Shown here piece by piece: positions 17,567 through 26,103 of a stretch of 29,793 nucleotides of DNA. Location of the stretch: contig BFEA01000014.1 of NCBI GenBank assembly GCA_003427395.1, positions 2,402,755 to 2,432,547 on the forward strand, read 5' to 3'. Below the pieces are notes generated by a model. That model did no database searches. It was not told the DNA's origin and was given only the letters and a program-made list of their open reading frames with translations. Source of the DNA: Chara braunii (lineage: Eukaryota > Streptophyta > Charophyceae > Charales > Characeae). Position numbers and translations under genes: made by a program. Within the stretch, counting starts at the first letter, position 1. Each line of letters starts with the position of its first letter.

Positions 17567-18323
17567 AGGGATCAAGTCGTGGGTTGTAGACCAAATGCGC
17601 TGTTGGGAAGAAGCAAAGGACTTGTTTGAGACTCATTCAAGTTTAGAGTGGGCGGAAGGAGGGATAAACATAAAGAGAGCCGCTCTAATGAATTTCTCAG
17701 GAATGAAAGTTGCCTCTCGTGCGTGGAAGGAAAAACAACTTATAAAAGAAATTGAACAGGCAGAAAGAGAGATGGGAGGTGACCCATTCTCTGGTTACTA
17801 CTGGTCTGAAAAAAGAAGCCAAGCAATGTTAGAATTAGAAAAAGTAGAAGTTAGAAAACAGTCCGAATGGTTGGACTGGCTGAAGCTAAGGGGGATTATC
17901 AGTTACGATAGAATGACCAAGATTTCTTTCCGGTCCTTGATCATCAGACAATCCAAATCCCTTATCAGGGAGTTAGCCCACCCGTTTGCGATAGGTTCGC
18001 TGCTTGCTACGGATACGGAGACAATGTGCTCTTTCGCGTTCGATTATTTTAGTGACATTGTCACCACAAGAAGACCATTCGACGCCTGTGACACTGACCT
18101 ATCCACTAACAGCCTATTCTGGGACAGAACCACGGTTAGACTTTCGACGGGGATCGTACAGATGTTAGAAGAGCTGTTCACAGTGGAACTTGAAGAACTA
18201 AGGAAAGCAGCCAATCAGATGGCGAGAGGTAAATGCCCTGCCTTGACGGCCTCCCAGTGGAACTCTACGTGGAATGCTGGGAGGCCTTTGGCCCCTTCTT
18301 GTGTGAGGTGTACAATAACATAA
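17550..18323 (+). pseudogene. LINE-2 ORF2, linker between endonuclease and RT
   Basis: This 257-codon frame, shifted relative to the endonuclease, covers the region between endonuclease and RT that is found in L1 ORF2: SLEWAEGGINIKRAAL, then charged helices (KEKQLIKEIEQAEREMGG), SFRSLIIRQSKSL, and ELRKAANQMARGK, which leads to the first RT motif. At about 18230 the frame slips, and the RT continues in another frame as LDGLPVELY. The last 30 or so residues are out of frame. Confidence 0.7.
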
Positions 18324-18610
18324 GAGAAGGAGGCTCTCTTCCACACGGTTTTCTAAAAGGATATGTTTCGTTATTGTATAAAAAAGGAAGCAAGTCGGAA
18401 GTTAGGAATTATCGACCAATTTATGTCCTAAATGTGGCATATAAAATTTTAGCCAAAGCCCAAACCGTCAGATTGGGGGAGCACCTGCCCAAACTGGTAG
18501 GCCTGGAACAAGGGGCCTTTGTTAAAGGACGTAAAATTTTGGATAACATAATGACTACCCTGCAGGCCCTAAAAAAAAGAAAAAAGGGAGATCGCAGTCC
18601 TTCTCCTTGA
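18233..18610 (+). pseudogene. LINE-2 ORF2, RT finger motifs
   Basis: It carries CLDGLPVELY, the YKKGSKSEVRNYRPIYVLN block and AYKILAK, then EQGAFVKGRKILDNI. These are the fingers motifs of non-LTR reverse transcriptases and are close to LINE-3 (YKKGDKSEVRNWRPISVLN). The frame is lost in the A-rich stretch 18571-18586, after which motif A follows one frame over. Confidence 0.75.
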
Positions 18611-18780
18611 TGCGGAGAAGGCTTACGATAAAGTTGGTTGGCCCTTTGTTTTCACGACCTTAAACAGAATGGGCTTTGGCCCCAATTTCCAGCACTGCGT
18701 AAAGACCATGTACGCAGTCTTTGGGAGAGCACTGGTGCTTACTTCTGCGACCTTCTCAATTATGTGGTTCCCCCTCACAG
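18594..18780 (+). pseudogene. LINE-2 ORF2, RT motif A fused to post-palm segment
   Basis: The frame reads AVLLLDAEKAYDKVGW (motif A with the catalytic Asp), then NRMGFGPNFQHCVKTMYA, and then directly FGRALVLTSATFSIMWF. In LINE-1 the FGRALV segment lies about 490 nt after the equivalent point, past motif B (RQG) and motif C (ADD). Both are missing here. The deletion junction is near 18717. After about 18780 the frame shifts again to AYLAIKRGAARYLWKPD. Confidence 0.75.
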
Positions 18781-20480
18781 TTTCACTACCTGGGGGACAA
18801 GGCGTACTTAGCAATAAAGAGAGGGGCGGCTCGCTATTTATGGAAGCCCGATGCCAGGGAACAACAAGGATTCATATATAAAGTGGCATGGGATATAGTC
18901 TGTCAACCAAGGGAGCAAGGTGGATTGGGGTTGCTGGATCCAAGAGATCAGAACCTCGGTCTACTGGTCAAGTGGATTATAAAAGCTTGCTTCCAAAAAA
19001 AGCTTAAACAGTGGGTTCCTTTGGCAGAGTACATCTTGAGGAAAGACTGGGACTTGGTGGAAGGGACCAATGTGTGGGCCTGCGTGCTACAAACGGAGTT
19101 CGCCAAAAAGAGTGGACCGAAATTTTGACTGCATGGCCAAAGATCAAGCCTGGAAGATGGAGGGAACCATGCACGAAGCTCGAAGTGCTGAACCAATGCT
19201 TGTTTGACAATAATCTGATCAGACAGGCATCGGGGACTCCCTTCGGGACAAAGGACAGAGCAGGGAACTTTGGCCGCTCATGGATGGAGAAAGGGGTCTT
19301 CCTGGTTAAACACGTGTGGGATGGGGAAACACTAAGTTGGTGCTCGACAGGGGAACTACGGAGGAAACTACCAAGAGTGCGTAAGTTGAAAAAACACTAT
19401 AATGAGCTGCTAGCAGATATTCCCCCTCATTGGGAAAACCTCATAAAGGAGAGTACGGAGCACGCGATGGGTACGTGGTTACTCCAGCCAGATGACCCAC
19501 AGTTTATTCTGAAGGTTTTGGGCCCAGACCTCCCAAAAGGCATAAAGATGGAACAATGGAGGAAAGGGAGGTCCCTCAAGGAGGGTGTAGAACTGGTCAG
19601 AGAAAAGGAACTCTCACTGGCGTCCACAGTGGATTTGCTAGAAGTAAGAGTATGGGAAGCTCAGGACCCGACGGCCAAGCAAGTGGTTTTGTTGGACGGA
19701 CAGACAGAGCATTACAAGGTGGAGCCACTGCTGTATGGGTGGAAAGGATTAAGGGGAAAGACAACACCTCTGATTCACTACCGGCCGAAGATTGGGGTGA
19801 TGCAGTTTCCTCTGAAGAAGACACGACCACAAAAAGTAGCTCTTACGAGATTTCAGAAATCTTTGGGAGTAGCGAAGCCTCCCCCTGACTTTGGAAGATT
19901 GTGGAATTTGTTAAGGAAGGTTCCTTCACAGAGACAAGCAAGCCTTATGTGGGCTCAAACATTGGCAGTGATACCCTCGGCGGTTTGGCTAAATCATAGA
20001 GGGATGGACCTGGATGTGACATGTGTAAGATGTAACGGGGGGAGGGAAACTACGGAGCATCTGTGGCTCCTCTGCCCCCTGGCAGATGAGTTATGGAGAT
20101 GGTGGAAGCTTCAGTGGGAAGAAGGAGGAGGCACATAGTGGGAATGGTCGGACGATTGGATTTTGTACGCCCTCCCACCCTCTACTGCTAAACTTACGAA
20201 CAAATGGGGACATGTGGCGCTTGTCTGCAGAGGGATACTGCTTGAGATAATATGGAAAGCACGGAATGCCAAGGTTTTTAGAAAAGAACAGATGTCTGTT
20301 CAACAACAGACTTGCTTGGTTAAGGAAATGCTTAGACTGACGGTACTGACCGAATGGAGGAAATCCAAGCTGAGAGCAGGTCAGGGGCTCTATTGGTTCC
20401 GAAAAGTATGGACAGAAAGAGATTTTCTGGCTTCGGTTTCGCCGGATGGTAACTTGAAAATATCAAAATGGTTAACATAG
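18781..20480 (+). pseudogene. LINE-2 ORF2, C-terminal domain with zf-RVT module
   Basis: The first part (to about 19107) gives GAARYLWKPD, VAWDIVCQPREQGGLGLLDP and WIIKA, the block found after the polymerase in plant L1 ORF2. A slip in the AAAAAG run near 19108 moves to the frame 19011-20138. That frame carries NFGRSWMEKG and VKHVWDG, then the zinc-finger-like C-x2-C...ETTEHLWLLC (20022-20075). A TAG at 20136-20138 interrupts it, and the same frame continues with WSDDWIL, LLEIIWKARNAKVF and LTEWRKSK to the final stop at 20478-20480. The module is typical of the zf-RVT region. Its exact biochemical role is not established to my knowledge. Confidence 0.75.
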
Positions 20481-20900
20481 GTCCAGGAGCGGTTGTCCGA
20501 AGTTAGGCCAACATTGTATTCTGGGCGGAGATATCGGAATTGGTCGACAGTCCTTTGTATCCTAAGTCTTATCGTTTTCGAGTTACAGAGAATAATACTA
20601 GGATACTCAGCTGTCTGATTTAAGTTGAGCTTGCCTGTCAATAGAGATCTCACCCTGCACTTTTTTGGGGACATGATAGGTGCTGAGTTTTATCAGCCAA
20701 AAGGCTGCGGATAGACAGACGTTCTCCACTTCAAGGGACAATCCCTTACTTTTATTGAGATTCAAGGTTATTCTTTGGAGAGCACGGGTCATAGGAAGGA
20801 GACACTGAAACCGGAGTCTAGTTAATGGGAAAGGGAGTCGGTCCCAGCAGCGAACAAAGTAGAGATGAAAGCTAAACAAGCTAATGCTGCCAGGATAACT

Positions 20901-20929
20901 CCGGGTTGAATTGTGAGGTCCCCGGCCTC
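20901..20929 (+). promoter_or_regulatory. LINE terminal box with CCGGG...CCCGG stem
   Basis: The 29-base segment matches, with only a few differences, the reverse complement of 25381-25410 at the end of LINE-4. CCGGG (20901-20905) pairs with CCCGG (20921-20925) around a 15-nt loop, and the whole loop GAATTGTGAGGTC is conserved. Confidence 0.6.
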
Positions 20930-20946
20930 CTTCTTATGAATTTTGT

Positions 20947-20952
20947 AATAAA
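20947..20952 (+). promoter_or_regulatory. Polyadenylation signal AATAAA of LINE-2
   Basis: AATAAA lies 14 bases before the A19 tail, the spacing expected for a 3'-end processing signal. Confidence 0.6.
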
Positions 20953-20984
20953 GACATTTGCTTTCAAAAAAAAAAAAAAAAAAA

Positions 20985-22778
20985 CGTAAAGTAGGTTTGT
21001 TTTTTCTTTTTTTTCTGAGCCTTTTAACAGATGAAATGCAGCGACCGGTTGCTCACTGCTGCGACCTCCGTCCGACGTGGCGTGTTAACAGCCACTTTGG
21101 AGAAAATTAGCTGGGCGAGGTACTGGTGGTTTAAAGAAGAGGAGGTCGTGCTCATTCTTTTGGGCACGAAGCTTGTCTGGCACGCCTGTTTGCATGCTGG
21201 GAGTGGGTGTGGAGTGACGTGTGTGGTGACATGAGTATTTTGAGCGTTGGTGTGCCTTCGCTTATAATTACGCTAATTGTAATCAAGATGAGGGTGTGAT
21301 TGGCGTTGGTGATCTCAGATATGGAGATTGTATTACAGAACGGGAGTTTCTGGACGTTTGGCTCGTCCTTTCAGACGGGCCTCGGTTATGAACGAAGTTG
21401 AAGACTCATATCAGACTGGTGACTCTTGATTGGCGAATGGCGACCCTCCTTTGACGACCCTTGGTTTGACGACCCTTGGTTTCCCTTACGTCCCCTGTTG
21501 ACCTTATGGTGGATTCATATGCCTTCGACTCTTCAAGGACTGTTGGCTGATCAAGCTTTGAGGATTCAAACAGCTTCGACACTATGATATATTTTAAAGT
21601 GCTGCTATCTTGCGAGAAATCGGGTACTAGCACTTCTTTGCTTTGCTCTGTCAATGACATTGTAGACGGGCATACCATTTTTGTGCACTGGATAGTTTGT
21701 TTCATGCCACTAGTTTTTTTTTTTTTTTAATGGTCTCATAGTAAATACATCTCGTCTTTACTTGGCTTTTTTGGAAATTTGGAGTTCTGCTTAGGTCTAT
21801 TGCAAGGAAAAGAAAAGAAAAGAGAAAACTGTCTGGCACAGGACTGTCACAGTGAAAGCATGAGGACGAAGGAGAAAGATACACCCAAATGGAGCACTTC
21901 GTCACGCACGCAAATATTGGATATCGAATTTCAAATACCACCCAAAAAAATTCCACACTTAAAACGACAGAGCACAAAAGGAGCGGCAAAACCTCCACAC
22001 ATTTAGTCTGCGCCACGAACAGACTCATCAGGAGGAGACATGCAACACGAAACCAATTGGGCCTTTCCTTTGCCTTGCCCCATTAAATAGCTAACCTACT
22101 CTGACCCGCCTCATCAGGAGGAAACGCACAAAGTCCATCCTAGCCCAGACACAAGGTACATGATAGGAATCGAACAGTGAGATCTGCCTCTCGATCCGAG
22201 CAGCTTGAAGTAGCAGGCACAAAGAACCCATCATGAACCCCTTGCGCCCAATGAATACCTGCACAGCCAAACAACAGAGACACGGCACAGAGAAACAGCA
22301 CAGAGAGGAAACCAAACACCTCGCACAAGGGTCGCAGGTCCGAAGATGAAAGTACAACTCAACCTTCCTCGATGTAACACCAGAGAGGTGCCTAACGGCA
22401 CACCAAATACATAGTACAGGCTACAGCTGGAGCACGTCGTGAAGAAGAGTGCAGAGCAGGCAGGACGAGATGCCTGTGCCGGAGGCTGAGTATAGTGCAC
22501 AACCGTCACCTCAAGAACTTCAGGAATTTCTGTCTTTATTAAAGTTTATTTGTTTTTCTGTGCAGCCTTGCTTAGGTTAATTACAAAGAATTTAGGTTGA
22601 CAAATTTAAAATTTCTGTTACTGTCTTGGTTGAATTTTGTAGGGCTTTTAATAATAATATGTAGTTGTGAAAAACTTGTGATAGAGATTGTGTTGTGACT
22701 TTTTCAACTTTGCCGGTTTAGGCAATAAACGACTTGAATGCGTGTGATCTTAGGAATTTAATTTACTTGGTCGAGACA
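20985..22778. other. No gene or element recognised
   Basis: Open frames here are short and have no domain I know. Visible items: a 15-bp tandem duplication TTTGACGACCCTTGG x2 at 21450-21479; a T15 tract at 21714-21728 that could be the tail of a small minus-strand insertion; a repeated CTCATCAGGAGGARAC at 22022 and 22110; and an A/T-rich stretch from 22510. It may be host intergenic DNA or very old repeats. Confidence 0.45.
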
Positions 22779-22900
22779 ACTGTCCAGATACAATGTCATG
22801 TAAAATGTTGCCCATACATTGAAAATGTTTGAACACTTGGAAAATGTTTTCAGTCTAGAAAACTGTCCAGATGCATGTAAAATGTTGGCGCAGATCAGCC
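22778..22900 (+). repeat. Direct repeat at the LINE-3 5' end
   Basis: AACTGTCCAGAT...CATGTAAAATGTTG occurs at 22779-22812 and again at 22861-22889, about 82 bp apart. AAAATGTT occurs five times between 22803 and 22918. This surrounds the place where LINE-3 homology begins. Confidence 0.6.
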
Positions 22901-23580
22901 CATTCTTGGTAAAATGTTATAATGATGTATTGGTGGGAGGAAATCTAACGAAAGGAATGATGAACGGGATTATTTCCCTTCTCTATAAGAAGGGGGATAA
23001 ATCAGAAGTAAGGAACTGGCGTCCAATCTCAGTCCTTAATGTGTCCTATAAAATTCTAGCCAAAACATTGGCATTACGGCTAGCGCGATATCTCCCGGAT
23101 CTGATTCAGAAAGAGCAAGGGGCTTTTGCAGATATCAGGACAATAGGTTGGTGGAACAGTAAAAAAAAGCAGATCTTAGGTCTGGATGAGTATGGGACTA
23201 GCGAAGGTACTAGCTTACTGCGACAGAAGGTCAAAAAACCCCCTCAAGGGGTAGTGGCCAAGAGAAGGCAAGATCAGGGTCTGCTGGCCATCTCAGAAGA
23301 ACAGCTCCGGTCTATTTGGCAACAGATTAAACAGCTTCCTTCGCAGCGTTTAGCCAATATCTTGTGGCTACAATCTATGTTAGCAACAACCTCAACAGTA
23401 TGTCTAGTCGCCAAAGGAATGGAAATATCAGCCTCCTGTGTCCGGTGCAGGTGGATGTGGGAGGATTCACGTCATCTGTGGCTGACATGCCCAACTTCGA
23501 GGAGAATTTGGGATTGGTGGATACAACATTGGGACCGGATCACCGGAGGAAATTTTGTGTGTCGGATGATTGGATCCTAA
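22819..23580 (+). pseudogene. LINE-3 ORF2 remnant: RT fingers fused in frame to zf-RVT
   Basis: This 253-codon frame without stops starts before the LINE homology. Residues 51-102 are RT finger motifs (LYKKGDKSEVRNWRPISVLN, YKILAK, QKEQGAF). At about residues 104-112 (23128-23154) the sequence jumps to the region just before the zinc finger, so the whole palm, with motifs A, B and C, is gone. Residues 155-205 match the LINE-2 segment before its finger (PSQRLANILWLQSML versus PSQRQASLMWAQTLA), and residues 207-224 are C-x2-C...EDSRHLWLTC. The frame shifts near 23550 into the tail piece. It cannot polymerise DNA. Confidence 0.75.
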
Positions 23581-23816
23581 ACGGAGTTCACGAGAAGGCA
23601 AACGCAAAGGCTGGCGACTGGCTGTATGTAGCACAGGAGGCTCGAGCTATCCTTATGAAGATAATCTGGGATGACAGAAATGATCAACTGTTCAAGAACA
23701 AGTTCATCTCTGACAATGCCATCAAGAATACGGTAATGCAGCAACTTAGATACACTATTCGCAGTGATTGGATCCGTAGAAACAATGGAGGCAACAAGTA
23801 CAAGGTGAGAAAATGA
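23550..23816 (+). pseudogene. LINE-3 ORF2 C-terminal tail
   Basis: It is frame-shifted relative to the preceding piece. It reads CVSDDWILNG, AILMKIIWDDRNDQLF and RYTIRSDWIRRNN, matching the LINE-2 tail (WSDDWILYA, LLEIIWKARNAKVF, LTEWRKSK). It ends at a TGA at 23814-23816. The 3' UTR follows. Confidence 0.7.
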
Positions 23817-24046
23817 ATTGGTGACACCTGGGGTAAGAGGTCCAGATTAGTCCAGCTTAATGCAGAAGGCAGGATTTGCTTTTCGCCCTGGCTCCTCACC
23901 CCAGCTGGGCATGGGAAACGTTTTAGCTCCCCTCCGTAACTCATTTATCATTGGAAGTCTCTGTTTTGGTACCCATGATTCGACATAGTAAGTGCTTTTT
24001 GCAGTGAGGAATTTTTTAGTTTTGGAGAGATCTTTTGGTAAGGGAC

Positions 24047-24065
24047 ACTGGACCCGGTTTCCAGA
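24047..24065 (+). promoter_or_regulatory. LINE 3' stem-loop, copy D
   Basis: CTGGA, loop CCCGGTT, TCCAG form a 5-bp stem (24048-24052 with 24060-24064). The sixth pair is lost (A opposite A). It is preceded by GGGACA, as GGGACG precedes copy C, and lies 108 nt before the poly-A. A CCCGGGCCCCGG patch lies between them at 24129-24140. Confidence 0.6.
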
Positions 24066-24152
24066 AGCCTAAAGCTGGGTAAATGGCCTGAGCATGTTTG
24101 TGTACCGGGTTGATATGTGGGGTGTGTTCCCGGGCCCCGGTCCCTCACTTGG

Positions 24153-24158
24153 AATAAA
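24153..24158 (+). promoter_or_regulatory. Polyadenylation signal AATAAA of LINE-3
   Basis: It lies 15 bases before the A26 tail. Confidence 0.6.
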
Positions 24159-24359
24159 TGGTTTATTTTCTCAAAAAAAAAAAAAAAAAAAAAAAAAAGC
24201 ATGGTAACCGCCGACCCGGGGACACTTCTTCCGGACTAGTGTCTGGACCGGTCCAGACTGTTTGATTGATCCGGACACCACCAGACACCCGGACAATGCG
24301 GACATCACCGGACCCAGACAGTCCAGACCGGTGTCAGGGGGTGCAAAATATACGGACCG

Positions 24360-24407
24360 AAAAAAAAAAAAAAAAAAAAGGGGGGGGGGGGGGGGGGGGG
24401 GGGGGGG
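24360..24407 (+). repeat. A20-G28 homopolymer pair
   Basis: A 20-base A tract runs straight into a 28-base G tract. Long G runs can form G-quadruplexes. They can also be sequencing or assembly artefacts. Confidence 0.7.
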
Positions 24408-24712
24408 TGTTGGCAGACACTCACTCGCTTTGCACTTTGTAGTTCGGGCAGCAGAGCACCTGTCTTGCCAGCTTGCAGCAAATCAACAAGCACATTCAAC
24501 TACCGTAGCAGACGTGCAGAGTTGCAAACAGTGCAAAGCAGGCACAAGACTAAAGAAACAGAGAAAAAAACAAACTTAAAAAAAAGAAAAAAGTACGATA
24601 AAATTTAAAATTTGAGTTCGTAACTTCATATGTTAACTTCAAAGTTCGAACTTTGTACTGCTTGCAGTTCAATTCAGAACGTCAGTCTTCAGACTGGCAG
24701 CACTGTCACAGT

Positions 24713-24714
<2 letters not shown>

Positions 24715-24787
<73 letters not shown>
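24715..24787 (+). repeat. (TC)36 microsatellite
   Basis: Perfect TC dinucleotide repeat of 73 bases. Confidence 0.95.
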
Positions 24788-24789
<2 letters not shown>

Positions 24790-25301
24790 ACAATGGGCAG
24801 GGGCGGCACTTCAAAACGGCCGCTTTGAAATTGCTCGGGCCTGTGTGAAACCCGCCACCCCAAAAACCTGTAGTGTCTTGTGTCCGGACCTGTAGGCAAA
24901 AATCACCCCGTTATTTTGTAAGGGGTGGCCAGGACCCAAGAGACGTCCTGGGATGCCCCCTTTTTTTTTTTTTCGAATTTTGCCCTGGGGGCCTACATAC
25001 AGACATCATGGACCGGACACCAAACCTGGACATGTTGTTCCGGACTGTGGGCGTTAACGAAAGAATGAATCTTCCCACAGAAAATGGCCAGGTTCATCGG
25101 TTTGCTATAAATGGTAACGAGTGTATTTTGCCACCTTTGTTGGGAAGATGCACTCGTTTTGTTTTCGTTTCGTGTGCCGTGCAGCGAGACCCTGTATGGA
25201 ACCCTGTCCGGACCTTACTGTGAAGGGAAAAGGCTCTGGCTCCATTACTGGACATTGAAGATGTATCTTGACTCTAATGAGGACCAAACACATGCAGAAT
25301 G

Positions 25302-25341
25302 ATGTTGTTGTTGTTGTTGTTTTTTTTTTTTTTTTTTTTTT
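25302..25341 (-). repeat. Poly-A plus (CAA)n tail of LINE-4
   Basis: In element sense it is A22 followed by about six CAA triplets. A triplet microsatellite beginning within a retrotransposon A tail is a common outcome. Confidence 0.75.
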
Positions 25342-25380
25342 CCCAACAGATCTTTGTTTAATCTTAAATGTCATGAACCA

Positions 25381-25410
25381 GAGGCCGGGGACCTCACAAT
25401 TCTACCCGGG
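25381..25410 (-). promoter_or_regulatory. LINE terminal box of LINE-4
   Basis: It is the reverse complement of the LINE-2 box at 20901-20929: CCGGG, a 15-nt loop with GAATTGTGAGGTC, then CCCGG. It lies about 40 nt before the poly-A, at the same relative place as in LINE-2. Confidence 0.6.
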
Positions 25411-25412
25411 TT

Positions 25413-25431
25413 GCTGGAAAACAGGTCCAGC
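25413..25431 (-). promoter_or_regulatory. LINE 3' stem-loop, copy E
   Basis: RNA sense: GCTGGA, loop CCTGTTT, TCCAGC. A perfect 6-bp stem, preceded by AGGAT. Confidence 0.65.
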
Positions 25432-25450
25432 ATCCTATTCGGGTAACCAA

Positions 25451-25469
25451 TCTGGAAAACAGGTCCAGA
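25451..25469 (-). promoter_or_regulatory. LINE 3' stem-loop, copy F
   Basis: RNA sense: TCTGGA, loop CCTGTTT, TCCAGA. The outer pair is T-A where the other copies have G-C, so the stem is kept by a double change. Confidence 0.65.
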
Positions 25470-25495
25470 GTCCTCAGAAAGAAAACAGACTACCG

Positions 25496-25514
25496 GCTGG
25501 AAACAAGGTCCAGC
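25496..25514 (-). promoter_or_regulatory. LINE 3' stem-loop, copy G
   Basis: RNA sense: GCTGGA, loop CCTTGTT, TCCAGC. A perfect 6-bp stem, preceded by AGGAC. Confidence 0.65.
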
Positions 25515-25668
25515 GTCCTTCTTGAAGGAACAGTTCTATAGGCTTGGGCAAGTCCCTGCAGAGTCAGACAAAGAGCACCCCTCTTGACAGTCTATTGACT
25601 ATCCCTGATCGAGCTTTTAACACAAGGGTTTGAATTCTGGCTGTCGCTACTTCTCAAAGGACTTGCTT

Positions 25669-26103
25669 TCAAATAACAGATTGTTCATCCCACAACAGTC
25701 TTGAAAAGTACACTTGGCCTGAAGCCAGTGATCCTGCCCATGTAAAGGGCTGTTCCCACAGTCTGAGACTCTTATTCTTCCTTAGCTCTGCTAATATTAG
25801 CAGGCGAACCGAATACCGAAATTGGTTCCTGATAACAGTCTGAGAAGTAGGTTTGGAGTAGAACCTTCTATCCCTATGTGCTAGCCAAAGAATCCAGAAG
25901 GCTATCGCACGGAATTTGTAGGCCACAACCTTACCTTTCATTACTGTAGTAACCCCAGAGATCACAAAGTCTTGAGTCCATAAGTCAGTCCATGTAAGCT
26001 CTAAACCATGTGTCTTGTAACCATTCCCAGAAGCCTCTGGCCACCACACATTCCCACCATAGGTGTGCAGAGGATTCCACTCTTGGGTAGAGGCAATGGT
26101 CAC
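25669..26103 (-). pseudogene. LINE-4 ORF2 C-terminal tail
   Basis: It carries FRAIAFWILWLAHRDRRFY and RLLILAELRKNK, equivalent to the tails of the other three elements. The first 40 or so residues are out of frame: the true zinc finger in this stretch is read in a third frame as FCDHC...ESSAHLWWEC, then GFWEWLQDTW (around 26100-26000), so two slips lie here. It ends at 25669. Confidence 0.65.

Larger units (their letters stand above)
20481..20965 (+). other. LINE-2 3' UTR
   Basis: No coding frame. It holds a terminal box at 20901-20929 shared with LINE-4 (see that feature) and ends with AATAAA and the poly-A tail. I could not find a clear copy of the CTGGA/TCCAG stem-loop in it. Confidence 0.65.
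15060..20984 (+). mobile_element. LINE-2: decayed L1-type retrotransposon (plus)
   Basis: Plus-strand element with acidic ORF1 (open from about 15079 to 16785), ORF2 from 16769 (overlapping ORF1 by 17 bases) to the last stop at 20478-20480, a 3' UTR with AATAAA at 20947-20952 and an A19 tail at 20966-20984. ORF2 has an endonuclease, RT fingers and motif A, a deletion of the remaining palm, then the zf-RVT tail. It carries several stops and frameshifts, mostly in homopolymers. The 5' boundary is not certain, because the region before 15079 shows no promoter repeat like that of LINE-1. No clear target-site duplication was found. Confidence 0.8.
22819..24198 (+). mobile_element. LINE-3: internally deleted LINE fragment (plus)
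   Basis: It is truncated at the 5' side within the RT fingers (homology from about 22850) and ends with AATAAA (24153-24158) and an A26 tail (24173-24198). The 3' UTR carries stem-loop copy D. Protein similarity is highest to LINE-2, so both belong to one subfamily. It lies tail-to-tail with LINE-4. Confidence 0.8.
24199..25300. other. CCGGAC-rich island with simple repeats; no gene
   Basis: CCGGAC or its complement GTCCGG occurs many times (for example near 24231, 24274, 24885, 25012, 25039 and 25207), with an 18-bp perfect palindrome at 24241-24258. Simple tracts are A20 then G28 at 24360-24407, (TC)36 at 24715-24787 and T13 at 24961-24973. The frames are translations of low-complexity DNA. 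Confidence 0.55.

Noticed and set aside
21702-22028. Small minus-strand gene ending in poly-Lys
   Set aside because: The Lys run is the translation of the T tract. No domain is recognised and composition is not coding-like.
24669-24899. Arg-Glu repeat protein (minus) or Leu-Ser repeat protein (plus)
   Set aside because: Pure translation of the (TC)36 microsatellite.
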